Positions 47,175 through 55,570 of a stretch of DNA of 64,000 nt are shown one piece after another. Made by a program: the position numbers and the translations under genes. Positions within the stretch are counted from its first letter, which is position 1. Every line of letters begins with the position of its first letter. This DNA comes from an uncultured Rhodospirillales bacterium. Its GTDB lineage: Bacteria; Pseudomonadota; Alphaproteobacteria; Acetobacterales; Acetobacteraceae. The notes under the pieces were generated by a model. That model saw only the letters and a list, made by a program, of their open reading frames with translations, was not told the DNA's origin and did not search any database. The stretch lies in assembly GCA_903835235.1 (NCBI GenBank), contig CAILMF010000074.1, forward strand, positions 62,001 through 126,000, written 5' to 3'.

Positions 47175-47546
47175 TCAGCCGGCAGCGGCCTTCAGGATAT
47201 GCTCCGGCGTGGAGAGCACAACCTGCACGTAGCGCGGCTTGAAGGCGGCGGGTCCGCCTTCGATGTACTTGATGAACTCGGGCTTCATCTCCTTCAGGAT
47301 CGGCAGGATGCGTGCATGTTCCTGGATGCTGGCCCATTCGGCGATGAGGAAGAAGCGCTGCGGGTCGGTCTCGTCGCGGCAGAGCACGCCATCCTTCACC
47401 TGGGCGGCGGATTTGTGCATCGGGTTGTCGTCGCCGTAGTCGAAGGCCTCGAACAGGCGGATGAACTCCTCCTCATGCCCCGCCTGCACGCGGAAATCAT
47501 AGATGTGGAGGTAGTTTCCGGCGGTCGCGAGCGGTTCCTGCGCCAT
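47175..47546 (-). CDS. Antibiotic-biosynthesis-monooxygenase-domain protein
   Basis: A 123-residue protein with the ferredoxin-like ABM pattern: NYLHIYDFRVQAGHEEEFIRLFEAF, then RFFLIAEWASIQEHARI and a C-terminal VQVVL strand. Family members are small cofactor-free monooxygenases or ring-cleavage accessory proteins. The open frame runs on upstream for several hundred codons, but that is antisense to the Rieske gene; MAQEPLATAGN is the plausible start. It stands alone between two dioxygenase units. Confidence 0.78.
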   Translation of the reverse strand: MAQEPLATAGNYLHIYDFRVQAGHEEEFIRLFEAFDYGDDNPMHKSAAQVKDGVLCRDETDPQRFFLIAEWASIQEHARILPILKEMKPEFIKYIEGGPAAFKPRYVQVVLSTPEHILKAAAG

Positions 47547-47614
47547 GCTGTCCTCGGTGCTGCTGTGTGGGAACAGGCTAGGACAACGGCGGCCCGGCAG
47601 GCAATGCCGCCGCG

Positions 47615-47659
47615 TTGCGCCGGCTGAAAAAGGTGGCATACTGAGCATTCCCAGGAGGG
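47615..47659 (+). promoter_or_regulatory. Probable promoter and ribosome site of Rieske system 2
   Basis: TTGCGC (47615-47620) and CATACT (47637-47642), 16 bases apart, form an acceptable sigma-70 promoter. An ideal ribosome site AGGAGGG (47653-47659) lies seven bases before the alpha ATG. The predicted leader is short. Confidence 0.45.
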
Positions 47660-47666
47660 CACGACG

Positions 47667-48926
47667 ATGGACATCTCCCCGGAGCATCTTAGCGATGTCG
47701 CTCGCCTGGCCTGGCCTGGTGACGACCTCACGCGCATCCCCGACTGGGTCTATACCGACCAGGGCGTCTATGAACGCGAGGTCGAGCGCATCTTCCACGG
47801 CCGCACCTGGAACTACGTGGCGCTGGAAGCCGAGCTCCCCAACGCCGGCGACTTCATCCGCAGCAATGTCGGGCCCACGCCGGTGGTGGTCAGCCGCGCC
47901 AAGGACGGCGCCGTGCACGTGTTTGAAAACCGCTGCACGCATCGTGCCGCCGAATTCTGCCGCGAGCTGACCGGCAATGTGAAGGAGTTCGTCTGCCCCT
48001 ATCACCAGTGGACCTACGACCTGAAGGGCAAGCTGCAGGGCGTGCCGTTCCGCCGCGGCGTCGCCGGTGCCGGCGGCATGCCGAAGGAGTTTTCGCCGGC
48101 CAACCACAACCCGCGCCAACTGGCCGTCACCACCCATCGCGGCGTGGTCTTCGCCAGCTATGCCGAGGACATGGAGCCGCTGGCGGAGTATCTGGGACCG
48201 GAGGTGATGCGCGAGTTCGAGGCCACCTTCGATGGCCGCAAGCTGGTCATCCTCGGCCATTATCGCCACAGCCTGCCGGGCAACTGGAAGCTGTACCACG
48301 AGAACCTCAAGGACCCCTATCACGCCACACTGCTTCACACCTTCCTGGTTGCCTTCGGCCTGCTGGTGGCGGGCAACAAGTCCTTGATGCTGGCCGACGC
48401 CAGCGGCCGCCACGGCGTGATGTGCAGCGCCAAGAGCGACCCGAGCAAGGTGACGGCGGAAGCCAAGGGCGAGATGCGCGCCTTCCGCGAAGGCATGCGC
48501 CTGGCTGACCCGCGGATGATGGATTTCATCGACGAATTCGACAGCCCCTGGTCCGTCACCATGGCGACGATCTGGCCCAACCTGATCGTGCAGCGGGAGA
48601 TGAACACGCTGGGCATCCGCCAACTGGTGCCCACCGGCCCGAACGAGTTCATCATGAAGTGGACGATGTTCGGCTTCGAGGGCGACAGCGAGGAGATGAC
48701 GCGGCACCGCCTGCGTCAGGGCAACCTGATGGGCCCTGCCGGCTTCCTGGGGCTTGAGGATAACGAGGCGATCAAGTTCGTGCAGGACGGCATGTTGCGC
48801 GTGCCCGGCGGCGAGCATGTGGTGGCGCTGGACCCGGCGACGCCCTTCGGCACCTCCCAGACGCTGATCTCCGAAAGCGCGATCCGCGGAATGTATCGCC
48901 ATTGGCGCGAGGTGATGGGCCTGTGA
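47667..48926 (+). CDS. Rieske ring-hydroxylating dioxygenase alpha subunit (system 2)
   Basis: The 419-residue paralogue of the alpha subunit at 45430. Rieske ligands are C90-x-H92 and C110-x2-H113. Iron histidines are H219 and H224 (DPYHATLLH), preceded by NWKLYHENLKD. Its ATG follows a strong ribosome site, unlike system 1. The beta gene starts within its stop codon. Ligands are intact, so it should be active once a reductase is supplied. Substrate likely a substituted benzoate-type acid, by family only. Confidence 0.93.
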   Translation: MDISPEHLSDVARLAWPGDDLTRIPDWVYTDQGVYEREVERIFHGRTWNYVALEAELPNAGDFIRSNVGPTPVVVSRAKDGAVHVFENRCTHRAAEFCRELTGNVKEFVCPYHQWTYDLKGKLQGVPFRRGVAGAGGMPKEFSPANHNPRQLAVTTHRGVVFASYAEDMEPLAEYLGPEVMREFEATFDGRKLVILGHYRHSLPGNWKLYHENLKDPYHATLLHTFLVAFGLLVAGNKSLMLADASGRHGVMCSAKSDPSKVTAEAKGEMRAFREGMRLADPRMMDFIDEFDSPWSVTMATIWPNLIVQREMNTLGIRQLVPTGPNEFIMKWTMFGFEGDSEEMTRHRLRQGNLMGPAGFLGLEDNEAIKFVQDGMLRVPGGEHVVALDPATPFGTSQTLISESAIRGMYRHWREVMGL

Positions 48927-49414
48927 CCGACGCGCGCATCGAGGCGCTGCTGCTGCGCGCCGATATCGAGGCCTTCAACGCCGAATACTGTGCCCGCCTG
49001 GACCGCCAGGACCTGGACGCCTGGGTACAGTGCTTCGCCGAGGATGCCTTCTACGTGGTCATCAGCCGCGAGAATTTTGAGCGGGGGCACCCTGTCGGCC
49101 TGATCTATTGCGAAGGCCGGCCGATGATCCAGGACCGCGCCTTTGCCCTGCTCAAGACCGCGATGTTCGGCCCGCGTTACCTGCGCCATATGGTCAGCAA
49201 CCTCAGCGTGGCGCCGCAACCGGATGGCAGCGTGCAGGCCCGCGCCAACTTCGTCGTGTTTGAGGTGCTGACCGACCGGCCGGATGCACGCATCCTGCAG
49301 GTGGGCGAATACCGCGACATCTTCGTGCGCGAGGGCGCGGAGTTGAAGCTGCGCGAACGCCGCTGCGTCTACGACAACCTGCTGATCCCGACGGCGCTCT
49401 GCATCCCGGTCTAG
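48923..49414 (+). CDS. Ring-hydroxylating dioxygenase beta subunit (system 2)
   Basis: The 163-residue NTF2-like partner of the alpha subunit. It contains ADIEAFNAEYCARLDRQDLDAWVQCFAEDAFYVVISREN in its first half (split) and RRCVYDNLLIPTALCIPV at the end, which resembles the beta subunit of system 1. A GTG start is chosen because it overlaps the alpha stop (GTGA). Its stop overlaps the stop of the convergent MarR gene by two bases. Confidence 0.91.
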   Translation: MTDARIEALLLRADIEAFNAEYCARLDRQDLDAWVQCFAEDAFYVVISRENFERGHPVGLIYCEGRPMIQDRAFALLKTAMFGPRYLRHMVSNLSVAPQPDGSVQARANFVVFEVLTDRPDARILQVGEYRDIFVREGAELKLRERRCVYDNLLIPTALCIPV

Positions 49415-49980
49415 GCCGCGGCGGGGCCTAGTGCCGCGCGCCCGCTGCCGTTGTTCGCATCCACCAGGCGCAGCAGCATGGCCATGAACATGTCGCGTTC
49501 GGCGCTGCCCAGTGGCTCCAGCAACCGCTCCTGCGCCCGCTTCATCGCCGCCAGCATGGCCCTTGTCACGCGCAGGCCCTCCGGCGTCAGGCGGGCCAGC
49601 ACGGCGCGGCGGTCCACTTCGCTGCGCTGCCGTTCCACCAGGCCGCGCTGTGCCAGCCGCGCGAGCACATCGGCCACGTTGGTGCGGTCGATGCCGACAT
49701 CCTGCGCCAGCGAATTCTGGTCCATATCCGGCTTCAGCGAGAGTGTGGTGAGCACGCCGTACTGTACCGGCGTGATCTCGAAGGCCTGACATTCCTCGAA
49801 GAACAGCGCGGTGTGGATCTGGTGCAAGCGGCGCACGAGATAGCCGGGCCGGCGCCACAGTGGCAGCCGCTCGATCAGGTGGCGAAGCTCGGGGTCGCTC
49901 ACCGCTTCCGCCACGGTCGCGGAGCTGGCTTCGGCAACGGGACGGAGACGCGGCGCCGGCTTTTTCATCGCGGCAACCAT
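49411..49980 (-). CDS. MarR-family transcriptional regulator
   Basis: Ligand-responsive winged-helix repressor of 189 residues. The DNA-binding domain spans about residues 60-130, with TPVQYGVLTTLSLKPDMDQNSLAQDVGIDRTNVADVLARL (split), and the wing is VERQRSEVDRRAVLARLT. The N-terminus is a Lys/Arg-rich extension. It is divergent from the CoxL-type operon with an 85-bp gap, so it probably controls that operon. A second ATG four codons later is equally possible. Confidence 0.9.
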   Translation of the reverse strand: MVAAMKKPAPRLRPVAEASSATVAEAVSDPELRHLIERLPLWRRPGYLVRRLHQIHTALFFEECQAFEITPVQYGVLTTLSLKPDMDQNSLAQDVGIDRTNVADVLARLAQRGLVERQRSEVDRRAVLARLTPEGLRVTRAMLAAMKRAQERLLEPLGSAERDMFMAMLLRLVDANNGSGRAALGPAAA

Positions 49981-50010
49981 AGGCGGGAAGCGGGCGCTGG
50001 CAAAGATGCG

Positions 50011-50039
50011 TTGACGGCGGCATGCGGTTTGCTCAGCAT
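50011..50039 (+). promoter_or_regulatory. Possible promoter of the CoxL-type operon
   Basis: TTGACG (50011-50016) and CAGCAT (50034-50039) are 17 bases apart in the gap between the divergent MarR and large-subunit genes. The -10 box is weak. No clear MarR palindrome was found. Confidence 0.35.
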
Positions 50040-50065
50040 ACCCCGTAAGTGCGGCGAGGGCGGTA

Positions 50066-52417
50066 ATGGACGGCATGGACCAGCATGGCCCGGCTGTGGC
50101 CGGCGACGGAATTGGCGCCCGGCTGCGCCGCAAGGAAGATGCCCGCCTGCTGGCGGGGCGCGGCCAATATGTCAGCGACATCCGCATCGCCGGCATGCGC
50201 GACGTGGCCTTCCTGCGCAGCCCGGTCGCCCATGCGCGCATCCTGTCGCGTCGCAAGCCAGAGGGCGCCGAGGTCTTCTTCCTGGATGACCTGGCCGGCG
50301 TGAAGCCGATCATCACCCGCTCGGCCATCCCCGGCTACAAGCTCTCGGAATGGCCGGTCATGGCGGCCGACCGCGTGCGCTACGTCGGCGAGGTTGTGGC
50401 GATGTGCCTGGCCGACAGCCGCGCGGCAGCGGAGGATCTCTGCGAGCAGGTCGAGGTCGAGTACGAGGAACTCACGCCCATCACCAGCTGCGCTGCCGGC
50501 CGCGCCCCCGGCGCGCCGCTGTTGCATGAACATTGGGGCGACAACCTTTTCCTGCAGACGAGTTTCGACAGCGGCATTGCCCCGGTGATCGAAAGCGCGC
50601 CGGTGAAGGTGGAACTGGAACTCTCCTGCGCGCGGCAGACCATGCACCCGATGGAGGGCAAGGGCGTCGTCGCCTGGTGGGACCATCGTGCCGGCCAGCT
50701 GGTGGTGCACAGCTCCACCCAGGTGCCGCACGTCATCCGTGCCGGTCTGGCGGAGGTGCTGGGCATTCCGCAGGCCATGCTGCGCGTGGCGCCGCCGGAT
50801 ATCGGCGGTGGTTTCGGCTACAAATGCCAGTTGCAGCCCGAGGAGATCGGCGTCGCCTGGCTGGCGCTGACCCGCAAGGCGGCGTTCCGCTGGGTGGAGG
50901 ACCGGCGCGAGCATCTGGTTGCCGGCGCCAATGCCCGCCAGCACCACTACAAGCTCACCGCCTACGCCGATACGCGCGGCCGGCTGCTGGGGCTGGATGC
51001 GGAAGTCTCCGTGGATACCGGCGCCTATTCGGTCTGGCCCTTCACCGCAGTGCTGGAAGCGGCGCAGGCCGGCGGCAATCTGCCGGGGCCGTATGACTTC
51101 CGCGCCTACCGCTGCAAGGTCTTCTCGGTAGCCACGAACAAGCCGCCCTTTGCGCCGTATCGCGGCGTGGCGCGGCCGGGTGTGTGCTTCGCGATCGAGC
51201 TAACCATCGACGCCATCGCCCGCGCCGTTGGCCGTGAAGCCGCCGATGTGCGCGCCGAGAACCTGGTGCCAGGCGCAGCGATGCCCTACGTCAACGTCAC
51301 CAACAAGCACTACGACAGCGGCGACTATCCTGCCTCGCTCGCGACGGTGCGGGAGATGATCGGTCTGGACGCATTCCGTGCCGGCCCGAAGCGCGATGCC
51401 AAGGGCCGCTACCTCGGCATCGGCTTCGCCACCTACACCGAACAGTCGGCGCATGGCACCAAGGTCTTCGCCACCTGGGGCCTGCCGCTGGTGCCCGGCC
51501 ACGACCAGGCGCATGTCAAGCTGACTCCGGACGGCGCGCTGGAGGTGAAGGCCGGGATCCCCACCATTGGCCAGGGGTTGGAGACGACGCTGGCGCAGGT
51601 GGCGCATGAGATGCTCGGCGTGCCCATCGGCGATATCCGCGTGACGCTGGGAGATACGGCGACGACGCCCTTCTCCACCGGCGCCTATGCGTCGCGCGGC
51701 ATGGTGATGGCTGGCGGTGCGGTCGCCCGCGCGGCGGAAGTCGTCGCCGGCCGCGTCAAGGCCATCGCGGCGCATCTGTTGCAGGCGGAAGCGAAGGACG
51801 TGGTGTTCCGCGACGGCCGCATCCACGCCGGCGCCGCCAGCGTCAGCTACGCCGATATCGGCACCGCCTGGTACATCCGCCCGGAACAACTGCCCGAAGG
51901 CGTCGACACCGGCGGGCTGGAAGCCACCGAAGGCTACAAGCCGGAGACCGACAACGGCGTTTTTTCCTTCGCCAGCCACGCCGCCAAGGTGGCGGTGGAT
52001 GCCGAGACCGGCCATGTCGAGATCCTCGACTACTGCATCGCCGAGGATTGCGGCCGCATGGTCAACCCGATGATCGTCGAGGGCCAGACCTATGGCGGCG
52101 CGGCGCAGGGCGTCGGCTCCGCCTTGTTCGAGGAGAGCCCCTACGACGAGGCCGGCCAGCCGCTGGCCTCCACCTTGGTGGACTACCTGCTGCCTGGCCC
52201 GGCGGAACTGCCGCGCTTCCGCATCCGCCATACCGAGACGCTGTCGCCGCACACCGCCCATGGCATCAAGGGCGTCGGCGAGGGCGGCGCCATTGCCCCG
52301 GCGGGCGCCATCGTCAACGCCATCAACGACGCGCTGTCGCCGCTGGGCGCGCTGCTGAGCGACATCCCCGCTTCGCCGGAACGGGTGCTGGCGGCAGTGG
52401 CGAGGGCGCGGGCGTGA
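50066..52417 (+). CDS. CO-dehydrogenase/xanthine-dehydrogenase-family molybdenum large subunit
   Basis: Catalytic subunit with molybdopterin cytosine dinucleotide. The 783-residue product has the substrate loop PYRGVARPG instead of the AYXCSFR of true CO dehydrogenases, and the catalytic glutamate motif GVGEGGAIAPAGA near the C-terminus. It therefore hydroxylates an organic compound rather than CO. The gene order is large-medium-small, and all three overlap or nearly touch. Length is normal. Confidence 0.92.
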   Translation: MDGMDQHGPAVAGDGIGARLRRKEDARLLAGRGQYVSDIRIAGMRDVAFLRSPVAHARILSRRKPEGAEVFFLDDLAGVKPIITRSAIPGYKLSEWPVMAADRVRYVGEVVAMCLADSRAAAEDLCEQVEVEYEELTPITSCAAGRAPGAPLLHEHWGDNLFLQTSFDSGIAPVIESAPVKVELELSCARQTMHPMEGKGVVAWWDHRAGQLVVHSSTQVPHVIRAGLAEVLGIPQAMLRVAPPDIGGGFGYKCQLQPEEIGVAWLALTRKAAFRWVEDRREHLVAGANARQHHYKLTAYADTRGRLLGLDAEVSVDTGAYSVWPFTAVLEAAQAGGNLPGPYDFRAYRCKVFSVATNKPPFAPYRGVARPGVCFAIELTIDAIARAVGREAADVRAENLVPGAAMPYVNVTNKHYDSGDYPASLATVREMIGLDAFRAGPKRDAKGRYLGIGFATYTEQSAHGTKVFATWGLPLVPGHDQAHVKLTPDGALEVKAGIPTIGQGLETTLAQVAHEMLGVPIGDIRVTLGDTATTPFSTGAYASRGMVMAGGAVARAAEVVAGRVKAIAAHLLQAEAKDVVFRDGRIHAGAASVSYADIGTAWYIRPEQLPEGVDTGGLEATEGYKPETDNGVFSFASHAAKVAVDAETGHVEILDYCIAEDCGRMVNPMIVEGQTYGGAAQGVGSALFEESPYDEAGQPLASTLVDYLLPGPAELPRFRIRHTETLSPHTAHGIKGVGEGGAIAPAGAIVNAINDALSPLGALLSDIPASPERVLAAVARARA

Positions 52418-53235
52418 AGGCCGCAGCGTTCGACTACCGCAGCGCCGGCAGCGTGGCGGAAGCGGTGGCGCTGCTGGCGGAGGGCGAGACGCGGGTGCTG
52501 GCCGGCGGGCAGTCGCTCGGCCCCAGCATGAACCTGCGCCTGGCCCGGCCGCAGCGCCTGGTCGATGTGAAGCGCGTCGCCGAACTGCGCGACGTGGCGG
52601 CGGATGACGCGGTATGTCGCCTCGGCGCCGGCTGGACCCATGCGGAGATCGAGGACGGTGCGATGGCCGATTTCTCGCAGGGCATGCTGGCGCAGGTGGC
52701 GCATGGCATCGCCTATCGTGCGGTGCGCAACCGCGGCACGCTGGGCGGCAGCCTGGCGCATGCCGACCCCGCGGCCGATTGGGTGAACACCGTGGTTGCC
52801 CTGGGCGGCACGCTAGTGGTGCAGGGCCCCAGCGGGCAGCGCCGCGTCGCGTCTGAGGATTTCATGCTCGGCGCCTTCACCACGGCGCTCAGCGGTGACG
52901 AGGTGCTGGTCGCGGTGGAACTGCCGCGCCTCGGCGCGCAGGCGCGCTGGGGCTACCACAAGCTGTGTCGCAAGACCGGCGAGTTCGCCAAGGCCATCGG
53001 CGTGGCGGTGCTGGACCCCGGAAGCGGGCTGGCGCGCGTGCTGGCCGGTGCGGTGGAAGGCAAGCCCGTGACCCTGCCGCAAACCGCTGAACGCCTGAGG
53101 GAAGGCGGCCCGGCGGCGGCCCTTGCCCTGCTGCCCGAGGAAGCCGAGGCGCGGCTGGCGCACCTGGCACCGAATGAGCGGGCGCTGCGCGTCGTCGCCG
53201 TGCGCCGCGCCATTGAAGCCATGGCGGAAGGCTGA
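52414..53235 (+). CDS. FAD-binding subunit of CO-dehydrogenase-family enzyme (CoxM-like)
   Basis: The 273-residue FAD subunit. Visible motifs are VLAGGQSLGPSMNLRLARP near residues 29-47 and RNRGTLGGSLAHADPAADW, both of which contact FAD in the family. The GTG start overlaps the large-subunit stop (GTGA). The open frame continues upstream only as another frame of the large subunit. It is followed after three bases by the iron-sulfur subunit. Confidence 0.92.
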   Translation: MKAAAFDYRSAGSVAEAVALLAEGETRVLAGGQSLGPSMNLRLARPQRLVDVKRVAELRDVAADDAVCRLGAGWTHAEIEDGAMADFSQGMLAQVAHGIAYRAVRNRGTLGGSLAHADPAADWVNTVVALGGTLVVQGPSGQRRVASEDFMLGAFTTALSGDEVLVAVELPRLGAQARWGYHKLCRKTGEFAKAIGVAVLDPGSGLARVLAGAVEGKPVTLPQTAERLREGGPAAALALLPEEAEARLAHLAPNERALRVVAVRRAIEAMAEG

Positions 53236-53238
53236 ACC

Positions 53239-54321
53239 ATGCAGGTCAACCTTACCGTCAACGGCCGGCCGCACTCCCTGCTGGTGGAACCGCGCACGCA
53301 CCTGGCCGATATGCTGCGCGAGACGCTGAACCTGACGGGGACGCATCTGGGCTGCGAACAGGGCGTCTGCGGCGCCTGCACCGTGCTGGTGGACGGCAAG
53401 CCGCAGCGTTCCTGCATCACCTTCGCGGTGGACTGCGGCGGGGCCGAGGTGACGACGATCGAGGGCTTCGACGCCGACCCGACGATGACGGCGCTGCGCG
53501 AGGCCTTCTCGGCGCACCACGCGCTGCAATGCGGCTTCTGCACGCCGGGCATGCTGGTGACGGCGCGCGATGTGGTGTTGCGGCTGGGGGAGACCACCGA
53601 GGCACGGCTGCGCGAGGAACTCGCCGGCAACCTCTGCCGCTGCACCGGCTATGTCGGCATCGTCGATGCCGTCACCGCGGTGGCCGCCGGCCGCCAGCCG
53701 CAGGCGCAGCAAGCCGTGGTCGCCACCGCCGCGCGGGAAGCGGCGCCGCTGCTGCAGGCCGCGGAGCGCGAGGCGACGCCCACGCTGATGCCCGCGGGTG
53801 GCGCCATGCTGGAGGAGCGCGTCGCCTTGGCGGCAGCGCCGGAGGCGGCCTGGGCTGCGCTGGCCGACCTGCGCCGCGTCGCCACCTGCCTGCCGGGCGC
53901 GCAACTGGACAGCATCGAGGGCGAGCGTGTGGCCGGCCGCGTCGGCGTGGCGCTGGGGCCGATCAAGGCCAGCTTCGCCGGCACCGGCAGCGTGACGCTG
54001 GACGAAGCCAGCCGCACCGGGAAGCTGATTGGCCGCGGCCGGGATGGCGCCAGCAGCGCGGAAGGCGAGGTGGGTTGGCAGGTCCTGCCCGGCGCGGGCG
54101 GCGGCAGCACGCTGGTGGTGCAGCTTTCCTGGCGGCTGACCGGGCCGCTGGCACAGTTCGGCCGTGCCGCGCTGGTGCGCGACCTGGTGCGCCGCCTGGC
54201 GCAGCAATTCGCCGCCAATCTGGATGCGATGGTGGCCGGCCAGGCAGCGCCGCCGGCCCGCCCGCTCGGGCTGTTCGCGCTGCTCTGGGGGTTGTTGAAG
54301 GCGAGGCTGCTCGGCCGCTGA
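53239..54321 (+). CDS. Iron-sulfur subunit fused to a CoxG-type SRPBCC domain
   Basis: Residues 1-155 form the two-cluster [2Fe-2S] subunit (C39, C44, C47, C59 and C98, C101, C133, C135). After a Gln/Ala/Glu-rich linker, residues 190-325 match CoxG: LEERVALAAAPEAAWAALADLRRVATCLPGAQ (split) is the START-like helix-grip signature. The last 25 residues are hydrophobic and basic (GLFALLWGLLKARLLGR), which could associate with the membrane. CoxG is normally a separate gene thought to recruit the enzyme to the membrane, so fusion would anchor the complex directly. Confidence 0.92.
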   Translation: MQVNLTVNGRPHSLLVEPRTHLADMLRETLNLTGTHLGCEQGVCGACTVLVDGKPQRSCITFAVDCGGAEVTTIEGFDADPTMTALREAFSAHHALQCGFCTPGMLVTARDVVLRLGETTEARLREELAGNLCRCTGYVGIVDAVTAVAAGRQPQAQQAVVATAAREAAPLLQAAEREATPTLMPAGGAMLEERVALAAAPEAAWAALADLRRVATCLPGAQLDSIEGERVAGRVGVALGPIKASFAGTGSVTLDEASRTGKLIGRGRDGASSAEGEVGWQVLPGAGGGSTLVVQLSWRLTGPLAQFGRAALVRDLVRRLAQQFAANLDAMVAGQAAPPARPLGLFALLWGLLKARLLGR

Positions 54322-54377
54322 GCCGGCATGCTTGCTGCATGGTGACGCACACCGAACCGGGGCTGAGGAGAGAGCAG

Positions 54378-55460
54378 ATGGACCGCAGGAAGCTGTTGCA
54401 GGGCACCGCGCTGGGGGCCGCGCTGGCGACCCCCGCATTGGCACAGACCGCGCCGCAGGTGCGTTGGCGCATGGCCACCGCCTGGCCGCGCAGCCTGGAT
54501 ACGCTGTACGGCTCGGCCGAGGCGCTATGCCGCCGCGTTGGGCAGCTCAGCGAAGGCCGCTTCGAAATCCGTCCCTTTCCGGGCGGCGAGCTGGTGCCGG
54601 CCTTGCAGACCTTCGACGCCGTGCAGAATGGCGCGGTGGAATGTGGCCATATCCTGTCCACCAACTTCATTGGCAAGTCGCCGGCCTTTGGCTTCGACGG
54701 CGGCCTGCCTTTCGGGCTCAACTCCCGCCAGCAGACTACCTGGCTGCAGGAAGCCGGTGGTATGCCGCTGTTGCGCGCCATGTACGCCAAGTTCGGCGTG
54801 GTCAACCACGTGGTCGGCAATGTTGGCGTGCAGATGGGCGGCTTCTACCGCAAGGAAATCCGCGGGCTGGAGGACCTGAACGGCCTGAAGATGCGCATCG
54901 GCGGCTTCGGCGGGCGCATCCTGGCCAAGCTGGGCGCGGTGCCGCAGCAGCTGGCCGCCAGCGACATCTACGCCGCGCTGGAACGCGGCACCATCGACGC
55001 CGCCGAATGGGTCGGCCCGCATGACGATGAGAAGCTCGGCTTCAACAAGGTGGCGCCCTATTACTACACGCCGGGCTGGTGGGAAGGCAGCGGCAGCATC
55101 ACCGGCATCGTCTCGGCGCCGGCGTGGGAAGCCCTGTCGCCGATCTTCAAGGAGATCTTCGAGGTGGCCGCGGCGGAGCAGAACAGCCTGATGATGGCAC
55201 GTTACGACGCCCGCAACCCGGATGCGCTGCGCCGCATGATCGCGCAGGGCACGCAGCTGCGCAGCTTCCCGCGCGTGGTGATGGACGCCGCCTACAAGGC
55301 CAGTTTCGAGACCTTCGAGGAAACCGCGGCGGCGAACGAGGATTTCCGCACGCTCTACGCGCATTGGAAGCCCTTCCTCGACAGTTCCAACAACTGGTTC
55401 CGCGTGGCGGAATTCACCATGGACGCCTTCCGCTACGCCAACCCCATTCCGGGGCGCTGA
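54378..55460 (+). CDS. TRAP transporter substrate-binding protein (DctP-like)
   Basis: Periplasmic receptor of 360 residues with the signal MDRRKLLQGTALGAALATPALA. It has the family segments RWRMATAWPRSLDTLYG, LNGLKMRIGGFGGRILAKLGAVPQ (split) and AAEWVGPHDDEKLGF. The pattern resembles receptors for keto acids and lactate-like ligands. The usual membrane genes DctQ and DctM are not in the window. GAGGAGAG ribosome site. A strongly folded intergenic region follows the stop. Confidence 0.9.
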   Translation: MDRRKLLQGTALGAALATPALAQTAPQVRWRMATAWPRSLDTLYGSAEALCRRVGQLSEGRFEIRPFPGGELVPALQTFDAVQNGAVECGHILSTNFIGKSPAFGFDGGLPFGLNSRQQTTWLQEAGGMPLLRAMYAKFGVVNHVVGNVGVQMGGFYRKEIRGLEDLNGLKMRIGGFGGRILAKLGAVPQQLAASDIYAALERGTIDAAEWVGPHDDEKLGFNKVAPYYYTPGWWEGSGSITGIVSAPAWEALSPIFKEIFEVAAAEQNSLMMARYDARNPDALRRMIAQGTQLRSFPRVVMDAAYKASFETFEETAAANEDFRTLYAHWKPFLDSSNNWFRVAEFTMDAFRYANPIPGR

Positions 55461-55547
55461 GCCTGTTGCGGCCTGCCTTGCCGCGGGCAGGCCGCAGCTG
55501 CCCAAAGGCGGGGCAGCGGGCGCGGTGAAGTCGGCGCGGCAACAGGC
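55461..55547 (+). terminator. Nested inverted repeats after the TRAP receptor gene
   Basis: Outer arms GCCTGTTGC (55461-55469) and GCAACAGGC (55539-55547) enclose a perfect 10-bp hairpin GCGGCCTGCC/GGCAGGCCGC (55468-55477 and 55486-55495) and a smaller CTGCCC/GGGCAG stem. The outer and inner stems share two bases, so they are alternatives at that point. It starts right after the stop codon. There is no T tract, so a factor-dependent or processing role is possible. Confidence 0.6.
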
Positions 55548-55570
55548 CGCGGCACAACGGGGACGCTGAG

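Noticed and set aside
47175-48902. Apparent 575-residue minus-strand protein
   Set aside because: Only the last 123 residues have a protein-like pattern (ABM domain). The rest is the complement of the Rieske alpha gene.
50066-54321. Carbon monoxide dehydrogenase (aerobic carboxydotrophy)
   Set aside because: The large subunit has PYRGVARPG rather than AYXCSFR at the active-site loop, so CO oxidation is not supported.
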